A stretch of DNA of 64,000 nt from Haematobia irritans (taxonomy: Eukaryota; Arthropoda; Insecta; Diptera; Muscidae): assembly GCF_050003625.1 (NCBI RefSeq), contig NC_134401.1, positions 63,395,242-63,459,241 of the forward strand, written 5' to 3'. Below, piece by piece: positions 11,191 to 21,498 of the stretch (position 1 is its first letter; every line of letters begins with the position of its first letter). The notes under the pieces are model-generated. The model was given only the letters and a program-made list of their open reading frames with translations, was not told the origin of the DNA and did not search any database. Made by a program: the position numbers and the translations under genes.

Positions 11191-11429
11191 AACTAAACAA
11201 GTATATACGGCCGTAAGTTCGGCCAGGCCGAATCTTATGTACACTCCACCATGGATTGCGTAGGAACTTCTACTAAAGGCTGTCATCCACAATCGAATTA
11301 CTTGGGTTGCGATAACACTTGCCAATGGCAAGGTATCGTAAAACTTTTTAACACTGTCTTCTAAATTGTAAGTTAGCCCATACGGGGTATATATTAAACA
11401 AAAAAAGGCCGATTAAATACGTATATAAT

Positions 11430-12035
11430 CTAGTTTGACAAAATTTTCTATAGAAATAAAAATTTGACAAAATTTTCTATAGAAATAAAAACTTGACAAA
11501 ATTTTCTATAGAAATAAAATGTTGACAAAATTTTCTATGGAAGTAAAATGTTGACAAAATTTTCTATAGCAATACAATTTTGACAAAAATTTCTATAGAA
11601 ATAAAATGTTGACAAAATTTTGTATAGAAATAAAATTTTGACAAAATTTTGTATAGAAATAAAATGTTGACAAAATTTTCTACTGAAATAAATTTTTTAC
11701 AAAATTTTCTATAGAAATAAACTTTTGACAAACATTTCTATAGAAATAAACTTTTGACAAAACTTTTGATAGAAATGAAATTTTAACAAAACTTTCTATA
11801 GTAATAAAATTTGACAAAATTTTCTATGGAAATAAAGTTTTGGTAGATTACAAAAATTTTCTATAGAAATAAAATTTTGACAAAATTTTCTATGGAAATA
11901 AAATTTTGACAAACATTTGTATAGAAATAAACTTTTGACAAAACTTTCTATAGAAATGAAATTTTGACAAAACTTTCTATAGTAATAAAATTTGACAAAA
12001 TTTTCTATGGAAATAAAGTTTTGGTAGATTATTTT
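11430..12035 (+). repeat. 28-29-bp minisatellite inside family A repeat
   Basis: About twenty degenerate units of TTGACAAAATTTTCTATAGAAATAAAAT. The unit has a short internal palindrome (TTTCTATAGAAA). The array ends at TTTTGGTAGATTA near 12025. The same array occurs at 14080-14510 and inverted at 33090-33425. Confidence 0.9.
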
Positions 12036-12103
12036 TGGCGATATGGACCAATTTTTGTGTAATAAGTCATCGGCTATATATAACTAAAGACCGATATGGA
12101 CCA

Positions 12104-12860
12104 ATTTTTACATGGCTGTTAGAGGCCATATATTGACAAAATTTACCAAATTTCAACCGTATCGGATGAATTTTGCTCTTCCAAGAGGCTCCGGAGGTCA
12201 AATCTGGGGATCGGTTTATATGGGGGCTATATATAATTATGGACCGATATGGACCAATTTTTGCATGGTTATTAGAGGCCGTAAACTAACATCAGGTACC
12301 AAATTTCAACCGGATCGGATGAATTTTGCCCCTCCAAGAGGCTCCGGAGGTCAAATCTGGGGATCGGTTTATATGGGGGCTATATATAATTATGGACCGA
12401 TATGGACCAATTTTTGCATGGTTGTTAAAAACCGTATACTAAGACCACGTACTAAATTTCAACCGGATCGGATGAATTTTGCTCCTCCAAGAGGCTCCGG
12501 TGGTCAAATCTGGGGATCGGTTTATATGGGAGCTATATATAATTATGGACCGATATGGACCAATTTTCGCATGGTTGTTAGAGACCATATACTAACAACA
12601 GGTACCAAATTTCAATCGGATCGGATGAATTTTGCCCCTCCAAGAGGCTCCGCAGGTCAAATCTGGGGATCGGTTTATATGGGGGCTATATATAATTATG
12701 GACCGATATGGACCAATTTTTGCATGGTTGTTAGAAACCGTATACTAAGACCACGTACCAAATTTCAACAGGATCGGATGAATTTTGCTGCTCCGGGAGG
12801 CTCCCCAAGCCAAATTTGGGGATCGGTTTATATGGGGGCTATACGTAAACGTGTCCGATA
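12104..12860 (+). repeat. 153-bp tandem repeat, five units, open in one frame
   Basis: The marker TCAAATCTGG starts at 12198, 12351, 12504 and 12657, and as CCAAATTTGG at about 12810, a constant spacing of 153 bases, which is 51 codons. Each unit carries GGATCGGTTTATATGGGGGC and ACCGATATGGACCAATTTTT. Because the period is divisible by three, one open frame of 261 codons (12112-12897) persists, repeating the motif GSVYMGAIYNYGPIWTNF. I treat this frame as a by-product of the repeat, not as a gene. Confidence 0.92.
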
Positions 12861-12958
12861 TGGCCCATTTTCAATACCATCCGACCTACATCAATAACAA
12901 CTACTTGTGCAAAGTTTCAAGTCGATAGCTTGTTTCGTTCGGAAGTTAGCGTGATTTC

Positions 12959-13022
12959 CACAGACGGACGGACAGCCGGACAGACGGACAGACGGACGGA
13001 CGGACAGACGGACGGACGGACA
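12959..13022 (+). repeat. (GACG/GACA)n microsatellite, GTCY type
   Basis: Run of GACGGACGGACAGCCGGACA-type tetranucleotides, about 60 bp, an expanded version of the short GTCC/GTCT block present in other copies of this repeat family. Confidence 0.92.
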
Positions 13023-13156
13023 TGCTTAGATCGACTCAGAATTTCACCACGACCCAGAATATATATACTTTATGGGGTCTTAGAGCAATATTTCGATGTG
13101 TTACAAACGGAATGACAAAGTTAATATACCCCCATCCTATGGTGGAGGGTATAAAA

Positions 13157-13196
13157 ATAATTGATCCAATTAAAAAATTAATTGATACTATTAATT
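13157..13196. mobile_element. MITE internal remnant (AATTAATT)
   Basis: Short stretch reading AATTGATCCAATTAAAAAAT between two nested repeats, matching the palindromic inside of the MITE whose ends are at 10873 and 16842. Confidence 0.5.
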
Positions 13197-13552
13197 ATAC
13201 CCTAAACCACATAGTGGTCAGGGTATACTAACTTTGATCGGCCAAAATATTGATTTTAGACTCCGTAAAATATATAGGTATCGCCCGATTTTGCCAAATT
13301 TGGCCGTAAAACCCTTATTTATCAACCGATCGTAACCAAGGTTGGCTAAATGTAATCTTCTATAGCACTTACTGTATGTGCAAAATTTCATCGAAATCGG
13401 TTCAGATTTAGATATAGCTCCCATATATATGTATCGCCCGATTTTGAAACATTGGCCCCTAATAACCTTATTTATGACCATAGGGGCCTCATTTATTAAC
13501 TGATCATACTCAAATTTTACACAAGGTAACCTTCTGTGGCACGAATCATACA
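13190..13552 (-). mobile_element. Family C mini-me-like repeat, first part
   Basis: Begins ACCCTAAACCACATAGTGG, followed by GGTATACTAACTTTGATCGG and imperfect internal units around ATAGCTCCCATATATATG and ATCGCCCGATTTTG. It is cut at about 13552 by another element; its distal part resumes near 16490 and ends at 16716 with a GC hairpin. Confidence 0.65.
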
Positions 13553-13762
13553 CCCAGAAAAAAGTGTCTTCGAAACTAAAGGAAAAAATGTTCATCAATT
13601 TAGTTTAGCCATTTTATTTACATTCAGTTAAATTTTTGTGTGAAATAATAAAATTTACTTATGTCAGTAAAAAGAGTCCTAAACTGAAAGCAGTTAGGAA
13701 TAGTTCATTAACTAGAATAAGGCTTGACATTTTACTAATACTGTTTTCTTCGCTGGGTATAA
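13553..13762. mobile_element. Short MITE with ACCCAG terminal inverted repeats
   Basis: Starts ACACCCAGAAAAAAGTGTC and ends TTTTCTTCGCTGGGT, an imperfect inverted pair, flanked by TA on both sides. About 210 bp, AT-rich, non-coding. Confidence 0.6.
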
Positions 13763-13830
13763 GAATTTACTACTGAAAAAGAAAATTTTATTCACTGATA
13801 ACAAAGCATTCGTAAAAATAAAATAAATAA

Positions 13831-15592
13831 AAACAAGTATATACGGCCGTAAGTTCGGCCAGGCCGAAGCTTATGTACCCTCCATCATGGATTGCGTAGA
13901 AACTTCATCTAAACACTGCCATCCACTATCGAATTACTTAAGTTGCGGTAACGCTTGCCCATGGCAAGGTATCTTAAAAACTCCTAACACCATCTTCAAA
14001 ATTGTATGTAAGTCCATACGTGGTATATATTAAATCAAAAAAGATCGATCCAATGCGTATGTAATTAAGTTTGACAAAGTAGACATAAAATTTTGACAAA
14101 ATTTTCTACAGAAATAAAATTTTAACAAAATTTTCTATAGAAATAAAATTTTCACAAAATTTTCTATAGAAATAAAAATTTTGACAAAATTTTCTATAGA
14201 ACGAAAATTTTGACAAAAATTTCTACAGAAATAAAATTTAAACAAAATTTTCTATAGAAATAAACTTTTGACAAAATGTTCTATAGAAACAAAATCTTGG
14301 TAGATTATTTTTGGCTCGAGTGGCAACCATGATTATGAACCGAATAAACTTTGAACAAAATTTTCTATAGAAATTAAATTTTGACAATGATGAAAATTTT
14401 ATTATGAACCGAATAAAATTTTAACAAAGTTTTCTCTAGAAATAAAATGTTGACAAAATTTTCTATAGAAATAAAATTTTGACAAAATTTTCTATAGAAA
14501 TAAAATTTTGGTAGATTATTTTTGGCTCCGTGGCAACCATGATTATGAACCGATATGGACCAATTTTTGTGTGATTGGAACAATTTTGGTATGGTTGTTA
14601 GCGACCATATACTAACACCACGTTCCTAATTTGAACCGGATCGGATGAATTTTGCTCCTCCAAGAGGCTCCGGACGTCAAATCTGGAGAATGTTTTATAT
14701 GGGGGCTATATATAATTATGGACCGATATGGACCAATTCTGGCACGGTTGTTAAAGATCATATACTAACACCATGTTCCAAATTACAACCGGATTGGATG
14801 AAATTTGCTTCTCTTGGAGACTTCGCAAGCCAAATATGGGGATCGGTTTATATGGGGGCTATATATAATTATGGACCGATGTGGACCAATTTTTGCATGG
14901 TTGTTAGAGACCATATACCAATACCATGTACCAAATTTCAGCCGGATCGGATGCAATTTGCTCCTCTTTGAGGCTTCGCAAGCCAAATCTGGAGATCGGT
15001 TTATATGGGGTCTATATATAATTATGGACCGATGTGGACCAATTTTTGCATGGTTGTTAGAGACCATATACCAACACCATGTACCAAATTTCAGGCGGAT
15101 CGGATGAAATTTGCTTCTCTTTTAGGCTCCGCAATCCAAATCTGGAGATCGGTTTATATGGGGGCTATATATAATTATGGACCGATGTGAACCAATTTTT
15201 GCATGGTAGTTAGAGACCATATACCAACACCATATACCAAATTTCAGCCGAATCGGATAAAATATGCTTCTGTTAGAGGCTCCACAAGCCAAATCTGAGG
15301 GTCCCTTTATATGGGGGCTATACGTAAAATTGGACCGATGTGGCCCATTTTCAATACCATCCGACCTACATCCATAACAACTACTTGTGCCAAGTTTCAA
15401 GTCGATAGCTTGTTTCGTTCGGAAGTTAGCGTGATTTCAACAGACGGACGGACATGCTTAGATCGATTCAGAATTTCACCACGACCCAGAATATATATAT
15501 ACTTTATGGGGTCTTAGAGCAGTATTTCGATGTGTTACAAACGGAATGACAAAGTTAATATACCCCCATCCTATGATGGAGGGTATAATAAA
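13831..15592 (+). mobile_element. Family A mini-me/DINE-like repeat
   Basis: Left hairpin end at about 13833-13870, 28-bp minisatellite at 14080-14510, about five diverged units of the 153-bp type between 14600 and 15330 (unit starts marked by GGATCGGTTTATATGGGG), short GACG and TATA blocks near 15440-15500, and the right end TATGATGGAGGGTATAATAA. It is inserted in the interior of the family C copy 13190-16716. Confidence 0.78.
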
Positions 15593-16489
15593 CAAAACCC
15601 GAACTAATAACACTTGGCATAGAAAAATATTTTAGTTCATTCGTACTAAGAAGTATTCAATCCTTTCAAAACTTAAGGAAACCTACTTGCTAGAATATAG
15701 GAAAATTTCCTACACTTCTTTTATCTACCTGTAATCGATACCTGTCATCGAAGTAATCGATGTGTTTGCGCGTGGGTTGTTTTTTTTTTTAGTTGGAATC
15801 GCGTTGTTATGGTATACGGAGAGATTGTTAAAAAATAATATAGTAAAATAATATAATAAAAAACAAATAAAATATATAATATATTTGTTATTTTAAATTA
15901 GTGAGAAAAATTTTCGTTTTTTTAAAATTGGTTTATAAAAAACATCAGCAGAACAACAACCCTTTCATTCGACTTCATTTTGGAATCTTCAATTAACAGG
16001 TAATATTCAGTGACGCTAACCTTTTGTAAAAAAATTGGTTTAGAATTTTTTTGTTTATATTTGTAGGTATTGAAATTGTAAAAGGTGGACAAAATTGCTA
16101 GGCAGCAACTTATTCAAAGTGAAAGGTACTAGAAGAAGAAAAAATGTGTTTTAATATTTCAAGGCCAGTCGATGCTGTTGATTCTAAATAAATATATTTA
16201 ATATATTAATAAAACATATATTAATAAAACATTTTTTTATTGAAAAAAAAAATTGCTTATAAAAATACATAAAACTGTATTTAAAAACGAAGATAAGCAG
16301 TTCTAAATTTGAAGTAAAAAGTTTACCACAAATATGTAAGATTTGTCCAAACGAATGAAAAAAGTTCAATAAAATCCATATATGAATTCAATTCAGTTAA
16401 ATTTTTTTCATTCTGTAGTAGAAAATGTTAACTAATATATGGAATGCATTCTACCTAATTTCTACGAAAATCACATCGTTCACACATAC
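15593..16489. other. Unassigned AT-rich DNA
   Basis: No gene or clear repeat boundary. It contains tracts such as TAATATATTAATAAAACATA near 16200. Part may be the interior of the surrounding family C copy or another short MITE. Confidence 0.4.
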
Positions 16490-16716
16490 TAACTCTTTAG
16501 GTGCAAAATAAACTATAGCTCCTAATATTAGACATTTATACTCAGATTGTGACAAGACTCCCATAAACATGTACCCCCCTTTATGTTCTTAAATATGGAA
16601 ATCTCCAAAACCTATACCAATGATATCCCACAAATGCTTATGTTTACTAATTCAGTAGGGGTGGTTTAAGGTATGATATAGGCGGCCCCGCCCGACTTTC
16701 TACTTTACTCACTTGT
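16490..16716 (-). mobile_element. Family C mini-me-like repeat, distal end
   Basis: Shares with 49560-49765 the blocks ATTCAGTAGGGGTGGTTTAAGG and the terminus GGCCCCGCCCGACTTTCTAC. It completes the copy that begins at 13190. Confidence 0.65.
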
Positions 16717-16842
16717 TTTTTTGATTGTTTTTTCTTTCAATTAAAAAATTCGTTGAATCAATTAAATTTTTAATTGAATATTTTTAAGGGTCAATTAAGA
16801 TTTTAATTGGAAAAATTTTTGTGAATTTTTTTCTGTGAATTC
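16717..16842. mobile_element. MITE half (AATTAATT-rich), right part
   Basis: CAATTAAAAAATTCGTTGAA-type sequence ending TTTTTTTCTGTG at the LINE break, the inverted partner of the terminus at 10873. Confidence 0.6.
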
Positions 16843-17300
16843 TCTAATACTGCTGCAGTAATCCAGCAGGAGTTGTGCTGAGCCATTCTCAGTTCTCGCT
16901 TGTATCTTCTCAGATTCTTCTTGTAAGCGTCCCAATCCTCCGGAGCTCTGGTTGACTTTGCTTTGTTAAAGAACTTTCTGCAGACCTCTTGCCTGTTTTT
17001 ATTGACGAAGGTTGGGGTATCTCCCTTATTGCAAACTACCAAATTAGTACGCAAAATAAACTCTAGGAGAGGCTCTCCTCTTGCATATACTATGATATAT
17101 ATTTGCATCGCATCCCATAATGAGTTTTGTCTTTGTTTCCAATGACTCCTCAACTAAGGTCTTAATGGCACATGGGGCATCATGTAGACCGAAGATACCC
17201 AATATCTGCATTGAGCATAGGCCTGCTAGATGGCCCGGATTCTGCTGGATTGTCCCGTCGTCTCCTGTGAAGTGTCCGGAATCTTCCACAAAAATCCCGG
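16843..17300 (-). pseudogene. LINE endonuclease/linker fragment (5' part of L2)
   Basis: On the minus strand the sequence reads an AP-endonuclease-type piece (LIMGCDAN followed by RGEPLLEFILRTNLVVCNKG and TPTFVN) and then the linker RAPEDWDAYKKNLRRYKREL. This is the domain missing from L1. Sequence between the endonuclease core and the linker is shortened, and stops interrupt the frame. It continues colinearly into 10872 once the intervening insertion is removed. Confidence 0.8.
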
Positions 17301-17915
17301 AATTTCAATTACTGCAATCGAAATACTAATTTTATGTTTAGGAAAACAAAGTGTTTAGAATAGTAATTTAGAAAAATAAAACGGTAAAATATGGGCAACT
17401 TTTTCATGATAGGGAAAATCATCCAAATTTATTCAAATTGGTAACAGTTTTCAATACCTATATGTATTGTGTTTAGTATTTTAACTAACTTATATAGTAA
17501 AATAAAGCAGAATTGGTAATTAGAATTCTTTATAACAGACGGAGTAACTAAATTAGTTGGCAAAAATGACTTACTCTAAAAAAATATATTTTAAGTCGAT
17601 TTTTTGTGTTCCAAATGTACGATATATACATTAGATATAATAAATAAAATTTTATATGAAATTGAAGCTCAAATGTGAATGTTTTTGCTTGTCCCGACAA
17701 ATCCCGGAATGTACGGCGCAAGTCTCGGATTTCGGCAACCATCATCTGGCATCCCCAGTTGTACATTGAAGGAAGCAGAAACAGGTTAAGCACATTTTTA
17801 ACAATTATACAGGCTCGTTTTACATCTTTACCAATATACTGCAATAGTTTGAATCCCCGGAATACTTAATTCACATATTCTGTTCTTATAAACATATGGT
17901 TCTTGAATAAGAACT
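17301..17915. other. Unassigned AT-rich DNA
   Basis: Very low GC. The words TCCCGGAATTTC (17297) and ATCCCGGAATGTAC (17700) are faintly repetitive, but no element or gene is identifiable. Confidence 0.4.
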
Positions 17916-19261
17916 ACACTGTTAGAAAAATATGTTTTTCATATGTTCCGATATAAACAAAATGTGTTTCGGCCACAATTTTTAAGCACAATATATTTAA
18001 GTGTAAACATGTAATGTTTCTAAACTAACACTAAATGTTTGGGACACATAGGTTAATATGTTAGAATATATTATGTTTGGGGCATGAATGTTTCATAAAC
18101 ATAATATGTGTGAATGTAAACATATATAAATTAACAAATTTCGAGTAAACATATATATGTTGTGATATTTTATTCAGAGAGCGACAGAGATAGAGTATAG
18201 AGAAAGAAATAGAGATAGAAACCGGGAGGGTTGACTAAAGATATCAACATAACACAGCGAGAGAATCAAAAGAGAGAAATTTCTGTGAAACCGCTTGTAT
18301 GTTGTATCGGAAAACTGTTTTATGATAAGGCCAAACATTTGATATGCTTATTTCTAAATATTATTTAATTTGAATATTAGAATGAGTATTCGGAGTAAAG
18401 AGAATAAAACATTCAGAACCAAGAGAATAGACATTTGTAAGTCAAAATATTCAGGCAAAGGAAATTAAAAAAAAAAACAACAACGGTGGAAAATATACAA
18501 GAAAAATAATAAAGTTTAGTTCCTTTTTATTAATAAGTATCCCATGAGGAGTTGACGGATACCTTCAAATATAAAAGCGGACATTAAGTTCGAGTTAGCT
18601 GCAAAACAATTGAAAAAGTTTATTTTTCTATAAAATGAAGTATTAAAGAAAAGTAAAAGGCAAAACAGGGTCATTTTAGAACGATAATGCCAACTTAATA
18701 CCGACCTTAAAGGCAAACATGAAATTAAGTACAAAACACAATAAGCTTTAAATGCATTTAAAATGATGTTAAATGCAAGTAAAAAACTGTTCACGCTTAA
18801 ATAAATTTATGTGTATATTATAAAATTATTTATGTATGTTTGTACTCGACTCCACGTTTTTCTTTTGTTAGAGTTTTTGAATTCCTTCTAAAATTTCAAA
18901 CTTTTATACCAAAAACAGTTTTTTTGTTATAAAATTGTTATTTTTGCAATAAAACATAATATTTTATCCAAAAGTTCAGTCCATTTCGTTTATATCAAGC
19001 ACTGTTCTTTTGTGACTGTAAATCTTTAATAACACACATTTCGAAGTTTCATACTAAAAATTTAATATAGTATACATATAAATGTATAAATTAAAAAAAA
19101 TGGTGTTCAGTCGGAGCAGGGATTGAACCCACGACCCTTTGCATGCAAGGCAGACATGCTAACCACTGCTCCACGTGGCCAACAAATGTATCTTTCTGTT
19201 AAATAATGTTATGTTTGCATGGGCTCGTGGGCGCTGCAAACTATGCTATGTAAATGTAACT
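17916..19261 (+). mobile_element. Foldback-type element, truncated (FB1 family)
   Basis: Left part carries repeated ATGTTTGGGACATA/AACATATATG words (17925-18170) like the ends at 26905 and 34667. The middle (18200-19050) is the inverse of 47546-48330. The right part holds tRNA-like unit A (19098-19183) and the spacer with GGGCTCGTGGGCGCTGCAAA. It is cut at about 19262 by LINE ORF1 sequence, so the partner unit B is missing. Confidence 0.6.
19098..19183 (-). repeat. tRNA-like unit A
   Basis: Minus strand reads GGCCACGTGGAGCAGTGG (A-box-like), then GTTAGCATGTCTGCCTTGC, then GGGTTCAATCCCTGC (B-box-like), followed by a run of T on the same strand. Looks like the tRNA-derived Pol III promoter of a SINE head; a true tRNA gene is unlikely because paired stems are imperfect and the unit recurs only inside repeats. 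Confidence 0.7.
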
Positions 19262-19690
19262 TATAACGATAATTGATAAAGATTTATCTGGAGGATCCGT
19301 AGAACCATCAAGATTTTCAACAACCGTCAAATCAGCCGTTTCGATCGAGTCATCAAGACTGTGCTCTGCACATATCTCGGTGAATTTCACAATAACCCTA
19401 GGTTCATCTTTGGTGAGTTTTGAGGCAGTAGAAACCACCTCTCGCATACGGTGTCCGTCCATGTCTTCATTTTCGGCATATCCCCAGACTTCGGAGGAAA
19501 ATCTGCTCATCTCTGATTCTGACAGAGGCTTGCCCATTTCGGAATCCTTTGTCTGATCGCTTTTGTATACCTTTATTTGGATATAATGAAAGCCATAACA
19601 TACCCGGCCCTGGTACTTTGCAAGATGTGGCAAGAACTGAATGTTCAATATAAACACTGCATGCCGACTTGGTCCATCCACTTTATCCAA
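19262..19690 (-). pseudogene. LINE ORF1 (DUF4780) C-terminal fragment (L4)
   Basis: Continuous minus-strand frame beginning in DGPSRHAVFILNIQFLPHLA, corresponding to L1 at 1670-2060, and running through the acidic tail (DLTVVENLDGSTDPPDKS). The upstream half of ORF1 and all of ORF2 are absent. Its open frame suggests it inserted more recently than L1, or is simply short enough to have escaped stops. Confidence 0.8.
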
Positions 19691-19737
19691 ACGGCCAATT
19701 CAAAAAAGGTATTTTTCATTCAGATAAATATAGATTT

Positions 19738-19842
19738 GGGCAGTATTCAGTGATAAGAGAAAACTTCATCACTGTGGTATCACAATGGGCTCAATAGTCT
19801 AACTGAGCCTGATACATCGGGCTGCCACCTAACCTAACCTAT
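19738..19842 (+). mobile_element. SINE/LINE 3' tail fragment
   Basis: Contains TGTGGTATCACAATGGGCTC, GAGCCTGATACATCGGGCTG and the CCTAACCTAACC tail, identical in layout to the end of the RpL7 SINE. It is 5' truncated. Confidence 0.82.
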
Positions 19843-19895
19843 GACCCTTTGGATGCAAGGCAGGCATGCAAGCTATTGTACCACTGTGGTTCTAT
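19843..19895 (-). mobile_element. SINE head fragment
   Basis: TGACCCTTTGGATGCAAGGC followed by CAGGCATGC and ACCACTGTGG, the reverse of the SINE tRNA-like head, joined directly to the tail of another copy. Chimeric junction. Confidence 0.6.
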
Positions 19896-20261
19896 TTATA
19901 GAACCCAAATTTAAAGAACTTTAATTAAAGGAAACGATGTACCAAATACAACTTTTGGAAACGGAAATAAATTAATTTTGCTAGATTTCGAAAGGCTGTT
20001 CGGAAGTGTAGGTCAGATTGAAATCCACGTCACAGTGCACTTTGGGGCAAATGGCCGGTTTCAGAGGCAAAAATTTCAAAAATTCTCTTATAGGTTTCAA
20101 ATTTCGAACACATGCTGTATATAACGTCAGAAGAGCTCATAGGAATTTTCAGATCGATCCTCCCACTGTAACCGTTAATATTTATACCCAACACCATTCC
20201 GTTTTGAAACACATTTTTGTAATCAATGTCTAGGCTGCAATTTTAGACCAATCGACAAATT
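19896..20261. other. Unassigned DNA
   Basis: No recognisable gene. Overlapping open frames on both strands near 20018-20233 have no recognisable product. Confidence 0.4.
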
Positions 20262-20630
20262 TTGTACAAGTATGTATATTGGGTCATAATAGAATCCTAT
20301 TGATTTTGCAAGAAATCAGTTCAGATCAGATATATATCTTTCGCCCGATATACACTTATAAGACCCTAGAAGCCAGAGTTTCACCCTGTTTTGAATCAAA
20401 TTTTCCACAAATAGTACAATTGATAGTATTTTTGCTATTGCTAAATTTAGATACATCTCCCATATATATCCTTCGCCCGATTTACGTGAAATTTTACACA
20501 GGGAGTAGAATTAACATTCCAGCTATACATGCCAAATTTGTTGGAAGTCGGTTCATACTTAGATGTAGCTACCATATATATCTTTCACCCGATAGGGCAG
20601 AGATTCAATTTTTTTAATATTGGGAATTTT
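20262..20630. mobile_element. Degenerate family C-like repeat
   Basis: Three rough units with ATATATCTTTCGCCCGATAT, CCATATATATCCTTCGCCCG and CCATATATATCTTTCACCCG spaced about 130 bp, like the internal units of the family C repeats. Termini not seen. Confidence 0.5.
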
Positions 20631-20992
20631 CCATCGTAACCCGGACGCTACTGGATTTAAGCTTAGAACCACATGAAAGTACACGCAATAACCTTTCTTC
20701 TCGTACCAATATCTCCGTGAATACACGTGAATAAAGAAAGTACTATTCCACGAAATTATCAATTTAACACAACATAATGCTTTTTACACAAACACATATG
20801 AATTTTTAATATATTTAATGTTATTCTACGTATCTTTAGTAATATTGGTCATTTTATATAATGTGAATTTGCTTATTACTTTTTTTTGTACGTACAAATT
20901 TCTATAATGTGTTTTTTAACAGATTTTCAATTTCCACTATAAAAAAATGAGTTTTTGCCACAGAATATGGTTATTGGCCCCATAGTGTATCA

Positions 20993-21320
20993 CGCTGAGA
21001 AGAAACATGATTGTCACAATCATATTCGAGGAGCAAAATAATATGATAGGAGCTATTTTTGCGGCGACCATGTTGGATCAGTGAACATGGTTCTAAGAAA
21101 AAGATAATTGTCCTCATCTAAAATGTTATTATACTGATAAAAAGAATTTTGTTTGAATCAAAAGACAATGGTCACGATCTAAAATATTATGGTATTCGTC
21201 AAAAATGTTTTTTTCCAGTTAAAAGAACATGGTCACAACCTAAAATGTTTTGATGTTTTGATTTTTATGAAAAAAACTATTTTCGTCGTTGAAAAAAGGA
21301 CGCCACTTGAGAAAAGAAAA
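20993..21320. mobile_element. MITE-like element upstream of RpL7
   Basis: Starts CACGCTGAGAAGAAACATGA and includes AATCATATTCGAGGAGCAAAA and GACCATGTTGG. Related to 48352-48580 and 50519-50622. It lies about 150-450 bp upstream of the RpL7 transcription start. Confidence 0.5.
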
Positions 21321-21460
21321 TACAAAATTAACTTTATTTACTTGTTTTTATTTATTTATAAACTAATTCTTTGTTTATTTGTATTTATAATGTCGTGCAA
21401 GCAAACGTCACATATTTTTACACACTCTATTTTGGTTCAATTCCAACAATAAGTAATTAT

Positions 21461-21498
21461 TCCCTTTTCTCTTTCAACGTGCATTGTGACAAGTAAAG
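21461..21498 (+). promoter_or_regulatory. 5' TOP-like leader of RpL7
   Basis: The sequence TCCCTTTTCTCTTTC at 21461-21475 is a pyrimidine tract of the kind found at the transcription start of ribosomal protein genes (terminal oligopyrimidine). Translation of such mRNAs is controlled by growth signalling. The leader to the ATG is only about 37 nt. No TATA box is evident, as is usual for this class. Confidence 0.65.

Larger units (their letters stand above)
11191..13156 (+). mobile_element. Family A mini-me/DINE-like repeat, long copy
   Basis: About 2 kb. From left to right: GC hairpin end (11210-11240), a 28-29-bp minisatellite (11430-12030), five 153-bp units (12104-12860), an expanded GTCY block (12959-13022), a short TA block (AGAATATATATACTTTATG) and the right end TATGGTGGAGGGTATAAAA at 13138-13156. 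Its component order matches the copies at 13831-15592 and 31384-33669. No transposase is encoded, so it is non-autonomous; the family that moves it is unknown to me. Confidence 0.78.

Noticed and set aside
12112..12897. 261-codon open frame as a repeat protein gene
   Set aside because: It lies in a dispersed repeat whose 153-bp period preserves frame by arithmetic; copies elsewhere have stops, and frames exist on both strands.
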